Positions 62,862 through 64,000 of a stretch of DNA of 64,000 nt are shown piece after piece (the stretch's first letter is position 1; each line of letters opens with the position of its first letter). The position numbers were made by a program, and so were the translations under genes. Location: contig OX336359.1 in assembly GCA_946902875.1 (NCBI GenBank), forward strand, positions 4,030,001 to 4,094,000. Direction: 5' to 3'. Below the pieces are notes generated by a model, which saw nothing but the letters and a program-made list of their open reading frames with translations, ran no database searches and had not been told where the DNA came from. Origin of the DNA: Nematopogon swammerdamellus. Its lineage: Eukaryota > Arthropoda > Insecta > Lepidoptera > Adelidae.

Positions 62862-63465
62862 AAAAAGGGAAATTTGGAAATATATTTCACGAAGTGATGA
62901 ACAGTGCCAAATGTGAATTTTTGTGACACGGAGACGGCAGAACTCTGCTTAGCTAGTGCTGCACCTCATTGTGCGGCGCGCGGAGACAACAACAACACCG
63001 ACTACGGATCACATGCGACACTAGCTGCAACCCAGCACTATCGCTAAAAAGCCACAGCACATACGTATGCACCAATGAGTGACACAAGTTGACAAGTGCA
63101 ACATGATGACCACACCGCACAACGACGACGACCGCTGCGATTAGTCCGGCCAGTCGTCACTCTTCTAACGCGACGATGCGACGACACCTCCCCGATCCGG
63201 TGAAGACAGCGTAGCGACAAAACTTTCCCTGTTATATCTAATCGTCTGCATCTTGCAAGAGGAAGCGACGGCGTTCAACAGCGCACCTTTTTTTTTTTTT
63301 ATAGCATTATTAAGCAAATAATATGTACTAATAGTAATTAGCACCTAGGTACATTTTATTACTTTTTCATTTTTGTTTCTTTAACTGAGATACTTAGCTA
63401 CTTACCATAACGTGTTGCACCTATTGTTTTGTATTGTATTTTCTGTGTATCCATTCATTAGAGCA

Positions 63466-64000
63466 ATGGAAACAGAATCAGTAGGAGCCACTCCCTCACC
63501 CCACGAGATCTTCAAAGTATCCGTTAAACTGCCCCCCTTCTGGCCAGACCGTCCCGCTCTTTGGTTTGCACAAGCGGAGGCGAACTTTGAGATCGCTGGA
63601 ATAACAAACGACTCTACTAAATACAACTACATCGTAGGGCAAATGACACAAAGTCAGGCAGTGGAAATCGAAGATATAATCATCAACCCACCAGCCGAAG
63701 GCAAGTATGTTCTACTTAAATCAGAGCTTATAAAACGATTGTCTGCTTCGGAGGAGCGTCGAGTACGACAACTGCTGGGCGACGAAGAACTCGGCGATCG
63801 CAAACCGTCACAATTCCTCAGGCAACTTCGTTCACTCGCTGGAGGCACCATACGCGACGAGGGGATATTACGACAGCTTTGGCTCCGCAGACTACCAACT
63901 CAAATTCAGATAATACTTGCAGCTCAATTAGAGCTTCCTGTAGATAAAATGGCTGACCTAGCTGACCGCATTCTTGATGTAGCACAAATTAGTACGTCAG
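63466..64000 (+). CDS. Gag-like polyprotein start, Ty3/Gypsy type (partial)
   Basis: An uninterrupted frame of 178 codons from ATG 63466 to the window edge. It shows KLPPFWPDRPALWFAQAE, a Trp/Phe-rich block typical of the N-terminal gag region of arthropod Gypsy elements, followed by KYNYIVGQM, EIEDIIINPP, LSASEERRVRQLLGDEELGD, RKPSQFLRQLRSLAGG and LWLRRLPTQIQIILAAQ. No stop or frameshift is seen, so this copy may be young. The start is chosen because it is the first ATG in frame, close to the W-rich block. Zinc knuckles and pol genes would lie past the window. Confidence 0.8.
   Translation, partial: METESVGATPSPHEIFKVSVKLPPFWPDRPALWFAQAEANFEIAGITNDSTKYNYIVGQMTQSQAVEIEDIIINPPAEGKYVLLKSELIKRLSASEERRVRQLLGDEELGDRKPSQFLRQLRSLAGGTIRDEGILRQLWLRRLPTQIQIILAAQLELPVDKMADLADRILDVAQISTS

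Larger units (their letters stand above)
62849..64000 (+). mobile_element. Ty3/Gypsy-like LTR retrotransposon, 5' part
   Basis: Primer-binding site, a 600-bp leader with a T12 run at 63288, then gag-like coding sequence reaching the window end. Protease, RT and integrase would lie beyond 64000. Confidence 0.75.

Overview
The window looks like intergenic and intronic DNA from a lepidopteran (moth or butterfly) nuclear genome. I judge this from sequence character: an AT-rich background with GC-rich islands, GTCT/GTCC microsatellites inside a repeat that begins GGGTTCCGTA, the core GTCGTAAAAGGCGACTAAGG (which I recall as common in lepidopteran intergenic DNA), many 3' ends of Jockey-like LINEs, and a five-part THAP-type gene with GT-AG introns. 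There is no bacterial-style gene organisation. The species cannot be determined from the sequence.

Coding content is sparse. The best host-gene candidate is a THAP-domain gene on the + strand (exons at about 56.54, 57.06, 58.07 and 60.48 kb; first exon unclear). Its introns hold several mobile elements and its stop codon abuts a LINE fragment. At the right edge a Ty3/Gypsy-like element begins: a primer-binding site at 62849 and a gag-like frame from 63466 that runs off the window. A broken Mutator-like transposase lies at 34.53-35.19 kb (- strand). Everything else with protein similarity is a 5'-truncated or frameshifted non-LTR retrotransposon. There are at least two Jockey-like families (here J1 and J2), several single-copy types, and one LINE whose C-terminus carries the PD-X14-D pattern of restriction-like-endonuclease LINEs.

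The rest is a dense, nested repeat landscape. (1) A SINE-like superfamily has up to three modules: an 80-bp head, an optional tRNA-like plus 5S-rRNA-like block, and a 250-bp tail ending in TTTCCAT and poly-A. About 20 copies occur across the window. (2) Repeat B joins the same head, in reverse complement, to a body with a 14-bp-stem hairpin. (3) Repeat C is the GGGTTCCGTA family. (4) Several long-hairpin MITEs are present. (5) A TA-flanked 450-bp MITE occurs twice. (6) A 1485-bp element with CAGTGGCGG termini and an 8-bp duplication looks like a hAT. Labels such as B, C, D, J1 and J2 are mine and local to this window.

Three larger structures stand out. One is an almost perfect inverted repeat with 1.44-kb arms (15579-18702). 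One is a 2.9-kb higher-order satellite built from 27-bp monomers in 163- and 217-bp units (28.23-31.10 kb). One is an inverted and tandem cluster of a 0.35-kb repeat beside the Mutator-like remnant (33.36-34.53 kb). No bacterial-style operon, CRISPR array or confidently intact tRNA or rRNA gene was seen. No element shows an intact transposition machinery. I saw no multi-gene system; the most novel-looking material is the modular tRNA/5S SINE and the satellite.
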